Shown piece after piece: positions 8,836 through 17,408 of a stretch of DNA of 64,000 nt. Made by a program: the position numbers and the translations under genes. Where the stretch lies: the NCBI GenBank assembly GCA_963839995.1, contig CAWIXH010000019.1, positions 56,153 through 120,152 on the forward strand. Direction: 5' to 3'. Position 1 is the stretch's first letter. Each line of letters starts with the position of its first letter. Below the pieces are notes generated by a model, which was given only the letters and a program-made list of their open reading frames with translations, was not told where the DNA came from and searched no databases. This DNA is from CAWIUB01 sp963839995 (lineage in GTDB: Bacteria > Actinomycetota > Actinomycetes > Mycobacteriales > Jatrophihabitantaceae).

Positions 8836-10596
8836 GTGATGCCGTCACGCGCACTCGAAGAGGACGGGCCGCCGGAAAAGTCGGCTGCGCCCGCACTGCC
8901 TGACGGGCCCAAGCTCGAGTTCGACCAACTGCTCACCCAGCTCGTCGATCGCGTCCGGGACGTGCTCGCCGCACAGGGCAGATTACGCGGTTTGCTCGAG
9001 GCCAACCAGACGATCGTGAAGGACTTGGGCCTATCGGTCGTGCTGCGCCGGATCGTCGAAGCCGCCTGCTCCTTGGTGCGGGCGCGTTACGGCGCGTTGG
9101 GGGTTCTCGCGCCGGGCGGTGGGCTGGAGCAGTTCGTCCATGTCGGCGTCGACGACGAGACCGTGGCCCGCATCGGCCACTATCCCGAGGGCAAGGGCCT
9201 AGTCGGCGCGCTGATCGACGACCCTAGGCCGATTCGGCTGCGCACCATCTCCGGCGACCACCGGTCGGTGGGCTTCCCCGCAGGTCACCCGGCGATGGAC
9301 AGCTTCCTCGGCGTTCCGATCCGAGTGCGTGGCGAGATCTACGGCAACCTTTACCTCACCGAGCGAGAAGGCGGGGAATTCACCGCGGCGGACGAGGAGC
9401 TGGTCGTCTCACTCGCGGCCACGGCGGGCATCGCGATCGAGAACGCCCGGCTGTACGAGCAGGCAAACCGCAGGCAGGACTGGTTGCAGGCCTCGACCCA
9501 GATAACCCGCCAGCTGCTGTCGGACGACGGGGAGGAGCCGCTGCAGCTGATCGCCCGGCAGGCGCAGCAGATCGCCGACGCGGACATGGTCACCGTCGTG
9601 CTTCCCACCGCGGACGGGCAGCGGCTGATGGTCGAGGTCGCGGCCGGCGTGGGCGCCGACCAGCTCACCGCGCTCACCTATCCGATCGAGGACACGCTGG
9701 CCGGTCTCGCCCTGAGCAACGGACGTCCGGTCCTCGTCGCGGACGGGACCCAGGACGAGCGTGACCTGATGCACCTGTCCGAAGTCGAAACGGTCGGGCC
9801 GGTGATGGTGCTTCCCCTCGTCGGGTCGCAGCGAGTGCGCGGCGCCCTCGTCATCGGCCGGTTGCATGGACGGCAGCGTTTCGATGATGCCGACCTCGAC
9901 ATGGCCACGACGTTCGCCAACCACGCGGCCCTGGCGCTGGAACTTGCCGACGCCCGGGACGACCAGCAACGCGTCGTGTTGCTCGAGGACCGCGACCGGA
10001 TCGCCCGGGACCTGCACGACCACGTCATCCAGCGGCTGTTCGCGGCCGGGCTCACCGTGCAGAGCGTGGCGTCAGGACTCGGTTCCGACGAGTGGGCTGC
10101 CCGGCTGAACCGGGTCGTTTCCGATGTGGACGAGACGATTAGCCAGATTCGGACATCGATCTTCCAGCTGCGCGGCTCGCTCGGTCCGCAGACTGGCACG
10201 GTGCGGGCGAGTTTGCTCACGGTGATCAGCCAGGTGACGCCGCTGCTCGGGTTCGAACCGCAGATGCGCTTCACCGGGCCAATCGACGCCGTGACGCCAC
10301 AGCACGTCGTTGGCGACCTCGTCGCCGTGCTGCGTGAGGCGCTGACTAACGTTGCTCGGCACGCACAGGCGACCCGCGCGGACGTCGATGTCACCGCCAC
10401 CCTCACCTATCTCGCTCTCGAGATCACCGACGACGGAGTCGGGATCGGCGACACGCAGCGGCGCAGCGGCCTGGCGAACCTGCGGCTTCGCGCCGAGCAA
10501 CTCGGGGGCACGCTGGTAATCACGACCGGTGCACCCGAAAGCACGCACCCGACACAAGAAGGAACACGCCTGCGATGGAGCATCCCACTGACGTGA
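8836..10596 (+). CDS. devS: DevS/DosS-like GAF sensor histidine kinase
   Basis: A 586-aa protein with two tandem GAF domains (about residues 60-205 and 230-370), a HisKA_3 dimer/phosphoacceptor segment 'DRIARDLHDHVIQRLF' with His at about 394, and an HATPase domain with 'REALTNVARHA' (N box) and 'DDGVGIG'. This order and length match M. tuberculosis DosS/DosT. In those proteins a GAF-A histidine (149 in both) binds heme and senses O2/NO/CO; here 'PAGHPAM' places a His at about 151, so heme sensing is plausible but inferred. The start is GTG 8836 or ATG 8839. It follows the Acg-like gene by 39 bp and overlaps the response regulator by 22 bp. Confidence 0.9.
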   Translation: MMPSRALEEDGPPEKSAAPALPDGPKLEFDQLLTQLVDRVRDVLAAQGRLRGLLEANQTIVKDLGLSVVLRRIVEAACSLVRARYGALGVLAPGGGLEQFVHVGVDDETVARIGHYPEGKGLVGALIDDPRPIRLRTISGDHRSVGFPAGHPAMDSFLGVPIRVRGEIYGNLYLTEREGGEFTAADEELVVSLAATAGIAIENARLYEQANRRQDWLQASTQITRQLLSDDGEEPLQLIARQAQQIADADMVTVVLPTADGQRLMVEVAAGVGADQLTALTYPIEDTLAGLALSNGRPVLVADGTQDERDLMHLSEVETVGPVMVLPLVGSQRVRGALVIGRLHGRQRFDDADLDMATTFANHAALALELADARDDQQRVVLLEDRDRIARDLHDHVIQRLFAAGLTVQSVASGLGSDEWAARLNRVVSDVDETISQIRTSIFQLRGSLGPQTGTVRASLLTVISQVTPLLGFEPQMRFTGPIDAVTPQHVVGDLVAVLREALTNVARHAQATRADVDVTATLTYLALEITDDGVGIGDTQRRSGLANLRLRAEQLGGTLVITTGAPESTHPTQEGTRLRWSIPLT

Positions 10597-11249
10597 CAAC
10601 GCCGCGGAGCCCAGACCCTGTGCGGGTATTCCTGCTCGACGATCACGAGATCGTCCGGCGGGGCATCGCCGACCTGCTCGAGGCCGAATCCGGCATCACC
10701 GTGGTCGGCGAGGCGGGCACCGCCGCGGAGGCACTGCGCCGGATTCCCGCGGTGCAACCAGATGTCGCCGTCCTCGACGCCCGGCTGCCCGACGGCAGCG
10801 GCATCGACGTCTGCCGGGACATCCGCTCGGCCCTCCCGCAGATCCGCTGCCTGATTCTCACTTCCTACGACGACAACGACGCGATCTTCGCCGCCGTCAT
10901 GGCCGGGGCGGCGGGCTATCTGCTCAAACAGATTCGCGGGTCGTCGCTCGTCGACGCCATCCGGCAGGTGGCGCTCGGCAAGTCGCTGCTCGACCCCGCA
11001 GTCACCGAGCGGCTGCTGATTCGGCTGCGTGAAGGCGCGCCGCAAGACGCGCGCCTTGCGTCCCTCACCGATCGGGAACGCGAGATCCTCGGCCTGATTA
11101 CCGAGGGCCTGACCAACAAGCAGATCGGCGAGCGGCTGTTCCTCGCCGAGAAGACCGTCAAGAACTACGTATCCGGCCTGCTATCCAAGCTGGGCATGCA
11201 ACGGCGTACCCAAGCCGCTGTCTATGGATCACAGGTCCGACCGACCTGA
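10575..11249 (+). CDS. devR: DevR/DosR-like NarL-family response regulator
   Basis: A 224-aa protein. The receiver domain carries 'LLDDHEIVRRGI' and the phosphoacceptor Asp at about 68 in 'VLDARLPDG', with Lys in 'GYLLKQIRG'. The LuxR-type helix-turn-helix has 'LTDREREILGLI' and the recognition segment 'EKTVKNYVSGLLSKLGM', nearly the same as the DosR DNA-reading helix, followed by 'RRTQAAVY'. The close match of the recognition helix supports binding to DosR-type boxes such as those upstream of this operon. It overlaps the kinase gene, so the two are translated together. Likely role: transcription control under hypoxia or NO. Confidence 0.9.
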   Translation: MEHPTDVTTPRSPDPVRVFLLDDHEIVRRGIADLLEAESGITVVGEAGTAAEALRRIPAVQPDVAVLDARLPDGSGIDVCRDIRSALPQIRCLILTSYDDNDAIFAAVMAGAAGYLLKQIRGSSLVDAIRQVALGKSLLDPAVTERLLIRLREGAPQDARLASLTDREREILGLITEGLTNKQIGERLFLAEKTVKNYVSGLLSKLGMQRRTQAAVYGSQVRPT

Positions 11250-11257
11250 ATGGCGGC

Positions 11258-12139
11258 TCAGGCACTCTTCGTCGGCGGGCAGTCAGCGGCGGCCGGGCGC
11301 TGGCTGATGAACCGGCGAATCAGGCCGGCGAAGCGCTCTGGCTCGTCGAGGTGCGGGAAATGCCCGGCATGCTCGAAGATCTCGACCCGGCTGCCCGGGA
11401 TGGCTTGCTGAGCCAGCACCGCATGCCAGGACGGAATCAGGTGGTCGCGGGCACCCCAGACGAGCAGCGTCGGGACATCGGCAAGCAGGGCGAGACGCTC
11501 GCCTGCGGTGACCGCCTGGCCGCGTACGTCGATGACGGCGCGGGTGGTCGCGAGGAACGCGCGGCGGCTCTCCGCGTCGTGCAAAGAGCCCAGCGCCCGC
11601 CATGCCTTGGTGACGTCGCCCCCGCCGTGCACCCCGATCCGAGCCAGCGCGCCCCCCACGGAGCTGCCGCGTTCGCGTACCCAGTCGGAAGTAAGCAGCG
11701 GCAGCACCCATTCCGCTCCGGGCAAGACCGCTGCCCGCAGTAGCAGGCTCAGCTCCCGGCCGAGGCCTCCGCTGCTGACCAGGACGATGCCGTCGACCCG
11801 TTCGGGGAATAGGTAGGCGAATTGCAGCACGATGCCGCCACCGAGGGAGTGGCCGACCAGCGTCACCGAGCCGATGCCGAGGTGGTCGAGCAGATCGCGC
11901 AGCGTGGCCGCGTGCGCGCCCAGCGAGTAGTCCCCTCTGGGCTTCGCCGAGGCGCCGTGCCCGTACAGGTCGGGCGCGACGGCGCGGTGATCCGCCCGCA
12001 GTTCGCGCACTGACTGCTCCCAGTCGTCATGCGAGCCGAGCAGGCCGTGGACGAACAGGATCGCCGAGCCCTGACCGGCGTCAGCGTAGTAGAGGCACTC
12101 GCCGTGGAGTGTGACAGTGCTCGGCTCGCAGTCGGGCAC
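11258..12139 (-). CDS. Alpha/beta hydrolase
   Basis: A 293-aa alpha/beta-hydrolase-fold protein. 'ILFVHGLLGSHDDW' forms the oxyanion region, the nucleophile elbow is 'LVGHSLGGG', the acid is likely in 'VWGARDHLIP' and the catalytic His is in 'EHAGHFPHLDEP'. This complete triad suggests an active esterase, lipase or C-C hydrolase; the substrate cannot be told. The start is a GTG with GGAGG six bases upstream. It converges with the devR-like gene (8-bp gap) and has its own promoter region, which carries a direct repeat. Confidence 0.85.
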   Translation of the reverse strand: MPDCEPSTVTLHGECLYYADAGQGSAILFVHGLLGSHDDWEQSVRELRADHRAVAPDLYGHGASAKPRGDYSLGAHAATLRDLLDHLGIGSVTLVGHSLGGGIVLQFAYLFPERVDGIVLVSSGGLGRELSLLLRAAVLPGAEWVLPLLTSDWVRERGSSVGGALARIGVHGGGDVTKAWRALGSLHDAESRRAFLATTRAVIDVRGQAVTAGERLALLADVPTLLVWGARDHLIPSWHAVLAQQAIPGSRVEIFEHAGHFPHLDEPERFAGLIRRFISQRPAAADCPPTKSA

Positions 12140-12164
12140 GCTCCACCTCCGATGGCTACCTGAT

Positions 12165-12187
12165 CGTAGGTTACCCGACCGTAGGTT
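12165..12187. promoter_or_regulatory. Direct repeat upstream of the hydrolase gene
   Basis: The octamer cgtaggtt occurs at 12165-12172 and 12180-12187, 15 bp apart, within the gap between the PEPCK stop and the hydrolase start. The first copy also forms an interrupted palindrome (acct..aggt). A regulator site is possible; no regulator can be named. Confidence 0.3.
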
Positions 12188-12225
12188 GAAGCTCCGAGAT
12201 CCGACCTACCGCTGATGGCGGAGGT

Positions 12226-14082
12226 TCAGGCGAGGCGCTGCTTGAGCGACGCGAGCTCGTCGCGCAGCGAGGACGGCAGCGACGGGCCGATGGTGGCGAA
12301 CCATTCCTCGATACCGCTGATCTCGTTGCGCCACTCGCCGGCGTCGACGTCGAGCACTGCCTCCAGCTGGTCAACGCTCAGGCCAAGTCCCTCGACGTCG
12401 AGAGCCCCAGGTGTCGGGACCCGCCCGATCAGCGTGTCGCGCGCGGTGGCCGTGCCTTGGATGCGTTCGATCGCCCACTTGAGCACACGCATGTTCTCGC
12501 GGAACCCGGGCCACAGGAATCGTCCGTCGGCGTCGCGGCGGAACCAGTTCACGTAGAAGATCCTCGGCAACTTGACGGCGTCGGCGCCCTTGCCGACCTC
12601 GATCCACTGCGCGAAGTAGTCGCCGGCGTCGTAGCCGAGGAAGGGCAGCATCGCCATCGGGTCGCGGCGCACCAGGCCGACCCTGCCAGTGGCCGCGGCA
12701 GTGGTCTCGGACGACAGGGTAGTGCCCAGGAAGACGCCGTGCTGCCAGTCGCGCGCCTCGGTGACCAGCGGGACGGTGTCTGCGCGCCGGCCGCCGAAGA
12801 AGATCGCGTCGATCGGCACACCGCTCGGGTCCTCCCATTCCTCCGCGAGGATCGGGCACTGCGCGATCGGCGTGCAGAAGCGGGAGTTAGGGTGCGCCGC
12901 TGGTTGTCCGGCGGACGGCAACTGGTTGCCCTCGCTGTCGAGACCAGACGGTGTCCACGAGCGGCCCTTCCAGTCGGTGAGATGTGCGGGGGGCTCGTCG
13001 GTCATGCCCTCCCACCACACGTCGCCTTCATCGGTGAGCGCCACATTGGTGAAGATCGAGTTGCCCTGCTCCATCATGCGCATCGCGTTGGGGTTGGTGT
13101 GCCAGCCGGTGCCGGGTGCGACGCCGAAGAACCCGTACTCAGGGTTAATCGCATACATCCGGCCGTCCTTGCCGAAACGCAGCCAGGCGATGTCGTCGCC
13201 GAGCGTCTCGACCTTCCAGCCGGGCAGGGCCGGGTCGAGCATGGCCAGGTTCGTCTTGCCGCACGCGGACGGAAACGCCGCGGTGATGTAGTAGGTCTTC
13301 TGCTGTGGCGAGGTGAGCTTGAGGATGAGCATGTGTTCGGCGAGCCAGCCCTCGTCGCGGGCGATCACCGAGGCGATGCGCAGCGAATAGCACTTCTTGC
13401 CCAGCAGCGCGTTGCCGCCGTAGCCCGAGCCGAACGACCAGATCGCGCGTTCCTCAGGGAACTGCACGATGTACTTGGTGTCGTTGCATGGCCACGTCAC
13501 GTCGGCCTGCCCCGGCTCGAGCGGCGCGCCCACCGAGTGCAGGCAAGGAACAAACGCCGCGTCGTCGCCGAACTTGGCCAGCGCTGCCGCCCCCATGCGG
13601 GTCATGATGCGCATCGAGGCGACGACGTACGGCGAGTCGGTGATCTGGGCGCCCAGTTGCGGCTCATGCGAGGTGAGCGGCCCCATGCAGAACGGAATCA
13701 CGTACATCGTCCGGCCGCGCATCGAGCCGCGGAACAACTCGGTGAGGATGGCCTTCATCTCGTCGGGGTCCATCCAGTTGTTGGTCGGCCCGGCGTCACG
13801 TTGCAGGCGTGAGCAGATGAATGTGCGGTCCTCGACCCGGGCGACGTCGCTCGGGTCAGACGCACACCAGAATGAGTTTGGCCGCAGCTTCGGGTTCAGC
13901 CTGGTGAGCGTGCCGGATTCGACGAGCTGGTCCGTGAGCCGCGTCCATTCATCGGCCGACCCGTCGCACCACACGACCCGATCGGGCTGGGTAAGCTGCG
14001 CGGCTTCCTGGACCCAGGCAAGCAGGGCAGCGTGCTGGGTGGGCGCGCTGTCGAGTCCGGGAATGCTGTGTGTCGTCGCCAT
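12226..14082 (-). CDS. pckG: Phosphoenolpyruvate carboxykinase (GTP)
   Basis: A 618-aa protein, typical of GTP-dependent PEPCK. It has the kinase P-loop 'FPSACGKTN' and family segments 'RPNSFWCASDP', 'CMGPLTSHEP', 'WSFGSGYGGNALLGKKCY' and 'NWFRRDADGRFLWPG'. It interconverts oxaloacetate plus GTP with PEP, GDP and CO2, the entry to gluconeogenesis. The ATG at 14082 has AAGGAG upstream. It stands alone between the hydrolase and the divergent three-gene ATPase block. Together with pyruvate phosphate dikinase it controls the PEP-pyruvate-oxaloacetate node. Confidence 0.97.
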   Translation of the reverse strand: MATTHSIPGLDSAPTQHAALLAWVQEAAQLTQPDRVVWCDGSADEWTRLTDQLVESGTLTRLNPKLRPNSFWCASDPSDVARVEDRTFICSRLQRDAGPTNNWMDPDEMKAILTELFRGSMRGRTMYVIPFCMGPLTSHEPQLGAQITDSPYVVASMRIMTRMGAAALAKFGDDAAFVPCLHSVGAPLEPGQADVTWPCNDTKYIVQFPEERAIWSFGSGYGGNALLGKKCYSLRIASVIARDEGWLAEHMLILKLTSPQQKTYYITAAFPSACGKTNLAMLDPALPGWKVETLGDDIAWLRFGKDGRMYAINPEYGFFGVAPGTGWHTNPNAMRMMEQGNSIFTNVALTDEGDVWWEGMTDEPPAHLTDWKGRSWTPSGLDSEGNQLPSAGQPAAHPNSRFCTPIAQCPILAEEWEDPSGVPIDAIFFGGRRADTVPLVTEARDWQHGVFLGTTLSSETTAAATGRVGLVRRDPMAMLPFLGYDAGDYFAQWIEVGKGADAVKLPRIFYVNWFRRDADGRFLWPGFRENMRVLKWAIERIQGTATARDTLIGRVPTPGALDVEGLGLSVDQLEAVLDVDAGEWRNEISGIEEWFATIGPSLPSSLRDELASLKQRLA

Positions 14083-14308
14083 GCGGATTCTCCTTGCCCG
14101 TAGTCGTCGACCTCGCTACGTCGAAGGCGGCCGTCGGGTGTTCGGGGGATCTGTTGAGGTTAACCGCTGAAACCGCTTGCACACGCCGGTACAGCGGTGC
14201 GTTGCTGATCACAGGGCGGGCGGGTCCGTGTCCTGGTCCGACGCGGGTAGCGCTGAACTGTCGGTCGGGCCCGCTATCGTCGACGCACTTACTCGTAAGG
14301 AGCTGGTT

Positions 14309-15097
14309 TTGACCGCTGATACCACGATGGAACGCGCGCTGGCTCGGGCCGAGGCGGACGTCGAGGCGGCTGCCCGGTCGGCCCACGTCTTGGCCGTTGA
14401 GCTCAGACGAGCCCGCTCGGCTGCTGCGATCGGGCAGGTGCGCGAGCTTCGTCGCGCGCTCGAGGCCGCGGTCGGGCTCGCCGAGCAGCTGCAGCGGACG
14501 GTGCGGGAGGCTCGCGGGTCCTACGACCTGGACGAGGCTGGGCTGCTCGCCTCCGGCGCGTACGCCAAGGAGCTGCTCGCGACCGCGGCCGACACGGGCG
14601 TTGCCATCTTCGAGGAGGACGACCGATTGCTGTGCTACCCGTCGATCGTGCGCGTGCTGCCGGGCGATCTGGCCCTGGAGATCGACCGCAGACGGGTGCG
14701 CGGGCTGCGCCCCTCGGTGGTAATCCGGCAGCTCGAGCGGGCGCAGAACGCTGGGCCACGCTTCAAGCCGGAGCCGTTCCTGGCCAGCCTGTTCGCCGCC
14801 TACCAGCTGGTGCTGGCCAAGCACGGCAAGGCGCCGGGAGCTGTGGTGCGACTACTGGATGTGTACGGGGTACTCACGCTGCTTCCGGGTCAGGCGCGGG
14901 AGTACACCAAGCCGGAGTTCACCCGTGACCTGTACCTGCTGGACCAGACCGGCGTCACCGTTGTGGGGTCCACGGGGCGGCAGCTGCGCTGGGCGGCCAG
15001 CTCCGGTACCCGGCTGTCCGGGGTGCTGACCACGGTGGCCAAGAGCGGGCAGCAGCAGCGCTACTGGGGCGTCGCCTTCGAGCAGGTCGCGCCGTGA
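14309..15097 (+). CDS. Coiled-coil protein of unknown function, first gene of the ATPase block
   Basis: I do not recognise this protein of about 262 aa. Residues 1-70 are rich in Ala, Glu, Arg and Leu with heptad-like spacing and are probably coiled coil; the rest is mixed alpha/beta with 'EEDDRLLCYPSIVRVLPGD', 'FAAYQLVLAKHGKAPG' and a C-terminal 'VAKSGQQQRYWGVAFEQV'. No signal peptide or membrane segment is seen. I chose a TTG start at 14309 because AAGGAG lies six bases upstream; the frame is open further upstream. Its stop overlaps the next gene's GTG by 4 bp. Coupling to two ATPase-like genes suggests a complex partner or adaptor. GC content resembles neighbouring housekeeping genes. Confidence 0.7.
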   Translation: MTADTTMERALARAEADVEAAARSAHVLAVELRRARSAAAIGQVRELRRALEAAVGLAEQLQRTVREARGSYDLDEAGLLASGAYAKELLATAADTGVAIFEEDDRLLCYPSIVRVLPGDLALEIDRRRVRGLRPSVVIRQLERAQNAGPRFKPEPFLASLFAAYQLVLAKHGKAPGAVVRLLDVYGVLTLLPGQAREYTKPEFTRDLYLLDQTGVTVVGSTGRQLRWAASSGTRLSGVLTTVAKSGQQQRYWGVAFEQVAP

Positions 15098-16104
15098 CCG
15101 AGCCACTTGGCAGCGGCCTGCCGCTGGGCGGCACCGGCCTCACCGCGGAGTCCTATGCCGAGTTCGTCGCGAAGGAGTACCTCGCGGACTACGTGCGCGG
15201 CGGCGGGGCCGCGATCCGGTTCGTGGTGACCGGCAGCGACGACGTCGCGATGCGGTGGCACCACCACCTGGCCTCGGCGGCGGCTGACGAGGGCTACCTC
15301 TACGTTGCAGCCGAGGCGGCCGACGTGCGGGTGCACCTCGTCGACCAGCTCTACGCCACGGTCGCGCGTCAGCTGGACTGGTCCGAGCTCGCCCAGCGCC
15401 AGGTCCGGGACGCCTGGGACCAGCTCGGGTTGCCGGTGCCCGAGCCGGCTGAGCTCTCGGTCGCGGCGATCGCCGAGCACCATGAGGTTGACGCTCGGGA
15501 AGCGGCGCGCAGCATGCGCCGCCAGCTGGAGAGCACGCTGCTACATGATCCGTCGCTGGCGCGGGAGTTCCGGCTTGCCGTGCTCAGGCTCTGCCAGGCG
15601 GAACTCGGTACGGGCGACGTGCTCGGCGCCGAGCGTGCCGCGGTGCTGTCCTGGCTGCGGGTCGAGCCGGTAGCGCTGCGCGACCTGCGCTCCGCTTCGC
15701 TGTACGCACGCATCGGCCGGCACAATGCGCGGTCCATGCTGGTTTCGCTGGCCGCTTGGCGAGCTCGGGTCGCCGGCACCGGGCTGGTGCTCGATCTCGA
15801 CCTGGCCCGGCTGGCGGTGTCGCGGCGGCTACCGGTCGACGAGCGGGCCGGCTGGTATTACAGCAAGGCCGCGGTTCTCGACGCCTATGAGGTATTGCGC
15901 CAGCTCGTCGATGCCACCGACAGCCTGCGCGGGGTGTTCGTCGCGGCCGCGCTGCAGCCCCAGTTGGTGACCGACGACGCGCGAGGTTTGCCGGCCTACA
16001 GTGCGCTGCAGCAGCGTGTGGTCGACGAGGTCCGTGACCGCCGCCGGGCCAATCCGTTCGCCGCACTTGTTCGCCTGGAGACCAGGTTGGAGGCCACACC
16101 GTGA
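15094..16104 (+). CDS. Probable inactive paralogue of a BrxD-like ATPase
   Basis: A 336-aa protein without a confident family hit by eye. Its layout parallels the next gene: where a Walker A would be it has 'IRFVVTGSDDVAMRWHHHL' (no GKS/T), and where Walker B would be it has 'TGLVLDLDLARLAVSRRLP' (no DE pair), followed by 'GWYYSKAAVLDAYEVLRQLV', comparable to the post-Walker-B helix of the neighbour. I infer a nucleotide-hydrolysis-dead DUF2791-type partner. It overlaps both neighbours by 4 bp, so all three are made from one transcript at matched levels. An unrelated fold remains possible. Confidence 0.6.
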   Translation: MTEPLGSGLPLGGTGLTAESYAEFVAKEYLADYVRGGGAAIRFVVTGSDDVAMRWHHHLASAAADEGYLYVAAEAADVRVHLVDQLYATVARQLDWSELAQRQVRDAWDQLGLPVPEPAELSVAAIAEHHEVDAREAARSMRRQLESTLLHDPSLAREFRLAVLRLCQAELGTGDVLGAERAAVLSWLRVEPVALRDLRSASLYARIGRHNARSMLVSLAAWRARVAGTGLVLDLDLARLAVSRRLPVDERAGWYYSKAAVLDAYEVLRQLVDATDSLRGVFVAAALQPQLVTDDARGLPAYSALQQRVVDEVRDRRRANPFAALVRLETRLEATP

Positions 16105-17360
16105 CGATGGGGGTGCTCGAGCGGCTGTCCGCCCGCCGCGCAGTCGAGGCGTTGCGCTCGGGAGTGCCGAGCCGGGACGGGGTTGCCGCGCTGGGCAGCG
16201 GGCAGGCCGAGATCGAGGACCGGTTCGTCGGGTTGCTCGATGCCGCCGGCACGGTGCGTCCGAATGCCCACCGGGGCCTGCTCGTGGGTGGTGGGTTCGG
16301 ATCGGGCAAGAGCCACCTGCTCGAGCATCTCGCCCACCTGGCGCTCGATCGCGGTTTCGCCGTCAGCCGGGTGGTGATCAGCAAGGAGACGCCGCTACAC
16401 GACCCAGCCAAAGTGCTGCGCGCGGCCGTCGAGTCGGCTATTAGCCCCAACGGCGCGGTCGGTGCGGTAGCCGAGGCCGCAGCCGGGCTCGACCCGGGCA
16501 GCCCCGGTTTCGCCGAGCTGTTGCGGTGGGCCAGCGGCGGTCCGGTCGACGAACGGTTCCCGCTCACCGTCAGCCTGTTCCCTCGCGCACAGGCCGCTGA
16601 CGACGAGTTTGCCGACGCAATCGTGCGTTTCTGGTCCGGTGACCGGCTCCCCGTGGCCGAGCTGCGCCGACAGGCCAGACTGGCCGGAGAAGGCCGTCGC
16701 GTCCTGGCCGCTGTGCCGGTGCGCGACCTCGCGGTGCAGCGGTTCCGTTTCCTCGCCCGGCTGTTCGCCGCGGCTGGCTGCCTGGGGTGGCTGCTGCTGT
16801 TCGACGAGGTCGAGCTCATCGGCCGCTACACGTTGCTGCAGCGCGGCAAGTCGTACGCCCAGCTCGCCGACTGGCTGCTCGCCGACGCAGACGATCCGGC
16901 GAGCCCGCTGGTGACGGTGCTCGCGATGACCGACGACTTCGACGCCGCGGTGCTGACCGCGAAGAACGACCGGCAGGTTGTCCCGGCCAAGCTGCGCGCC
17001 AAGCAGCAGCCGCAATGGGACGAGGTGGCGGCAGGTGCCGAGACTGGCATGCGGCTCATCGAACGTGACATCGTGCTGCTCCAGCAGCCGGACGCGGCCG
17101 AGTTGGACCGGACCTATCAGCAGCTGAAGACGCTGCACAGCGAGGCGTTCGAGTGGGACGCCCCCGACGTCGCCGGGCTCGAGCGGCTGGGCGCAACGCA
17201 GATGCGCCAGTACGTCCGGGCATGGATCAACGAGTGGGACCTGGTCCGCCTCGACCCGTCCTACCGGCCGCAGAGCGAGGTGGCGCCGCTAACCATGACA
17301 TACGACGAGCAACCCGATCTCGACACCGACGAAGACGTGACGACGCCGGACGACGGCTGA
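16101..17360 (+). CDS. BrxD-like (DUF2791) P-loop ATPase
   Basis: A 419-aa protein that looks like the 'BREX system ATP-binding domain' (DUF2791, BrxD) family. The N-terminus 'RAVEALRSGVPSRDGVAALG' is typical; Walker A is 'GGGFGSGKSHLLEHL', Walker B is 'LLLFDEVELIGRYTLLQRGK' and a sensor-like segment is 'VLAMTDDFDAAVL'. The C-terminal 'RQYVRAWINEWDLVRLDP' is also family-like, then an acidic tail. BrxD occurs in type 2 BREX with the helicase BrxHI, and DUF2791 proteins also occur in other helicase-linked clusters. No PglX/PglZ/BrxHI/BrxL is near, so this is not a BREX locus. The start is GTG 16101 or ATG 16107. Confidence 0.85.
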   Translation: MTMGVLERLSARRAVEALRSGVPSRDGVAALGSGQAEIEDRFVGLLDAAGTVRPNAHRGLLVGGGFGSGKSHLLEHLAHLALDRGFAVSRVVISKETPLHDPAKVLRAAVESAISPNGAVGAVAEAAAGLDPGSPGFAELLRWASGGPVDERFPLTVSLFPRAQAADDEFADAIVRFWSGDRLPVAELRRQARLAGEGRRVLAAVPVRDLAVQRFRFLARLFAAAGCLGWLLLFDEVELIGRYTLLQRGKSYAQLADWLLADADDPASPLVTVLAMTDDFDAAVLTAKNDRQVVPAKLRAKQQPQWDEVAAGAETGMRLIERDIVLLQQPDAAELDRTYQQLKTLHSEAFEWDAPDVAGLERLGATQMRQYVRAWINEWDLVRLDPSYRPQSEVAPLTMTYDEQPDLDTDEDVTTPDDG

Positions 17361-17408
17361 TCCGCCGAGTGGTTTGGTGCAGGCGTCTCCGCCGGCGAGG
17401 CGACCGCG

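Noticed and set aside
14309..17360. A full BREX phage-defence locus
   Set aside because: Only the BrxD-like ATPase is recognisable; PglX, PglZ, BrxC/PglY, BrxHI and BrxL are absent from 12-20 kb.
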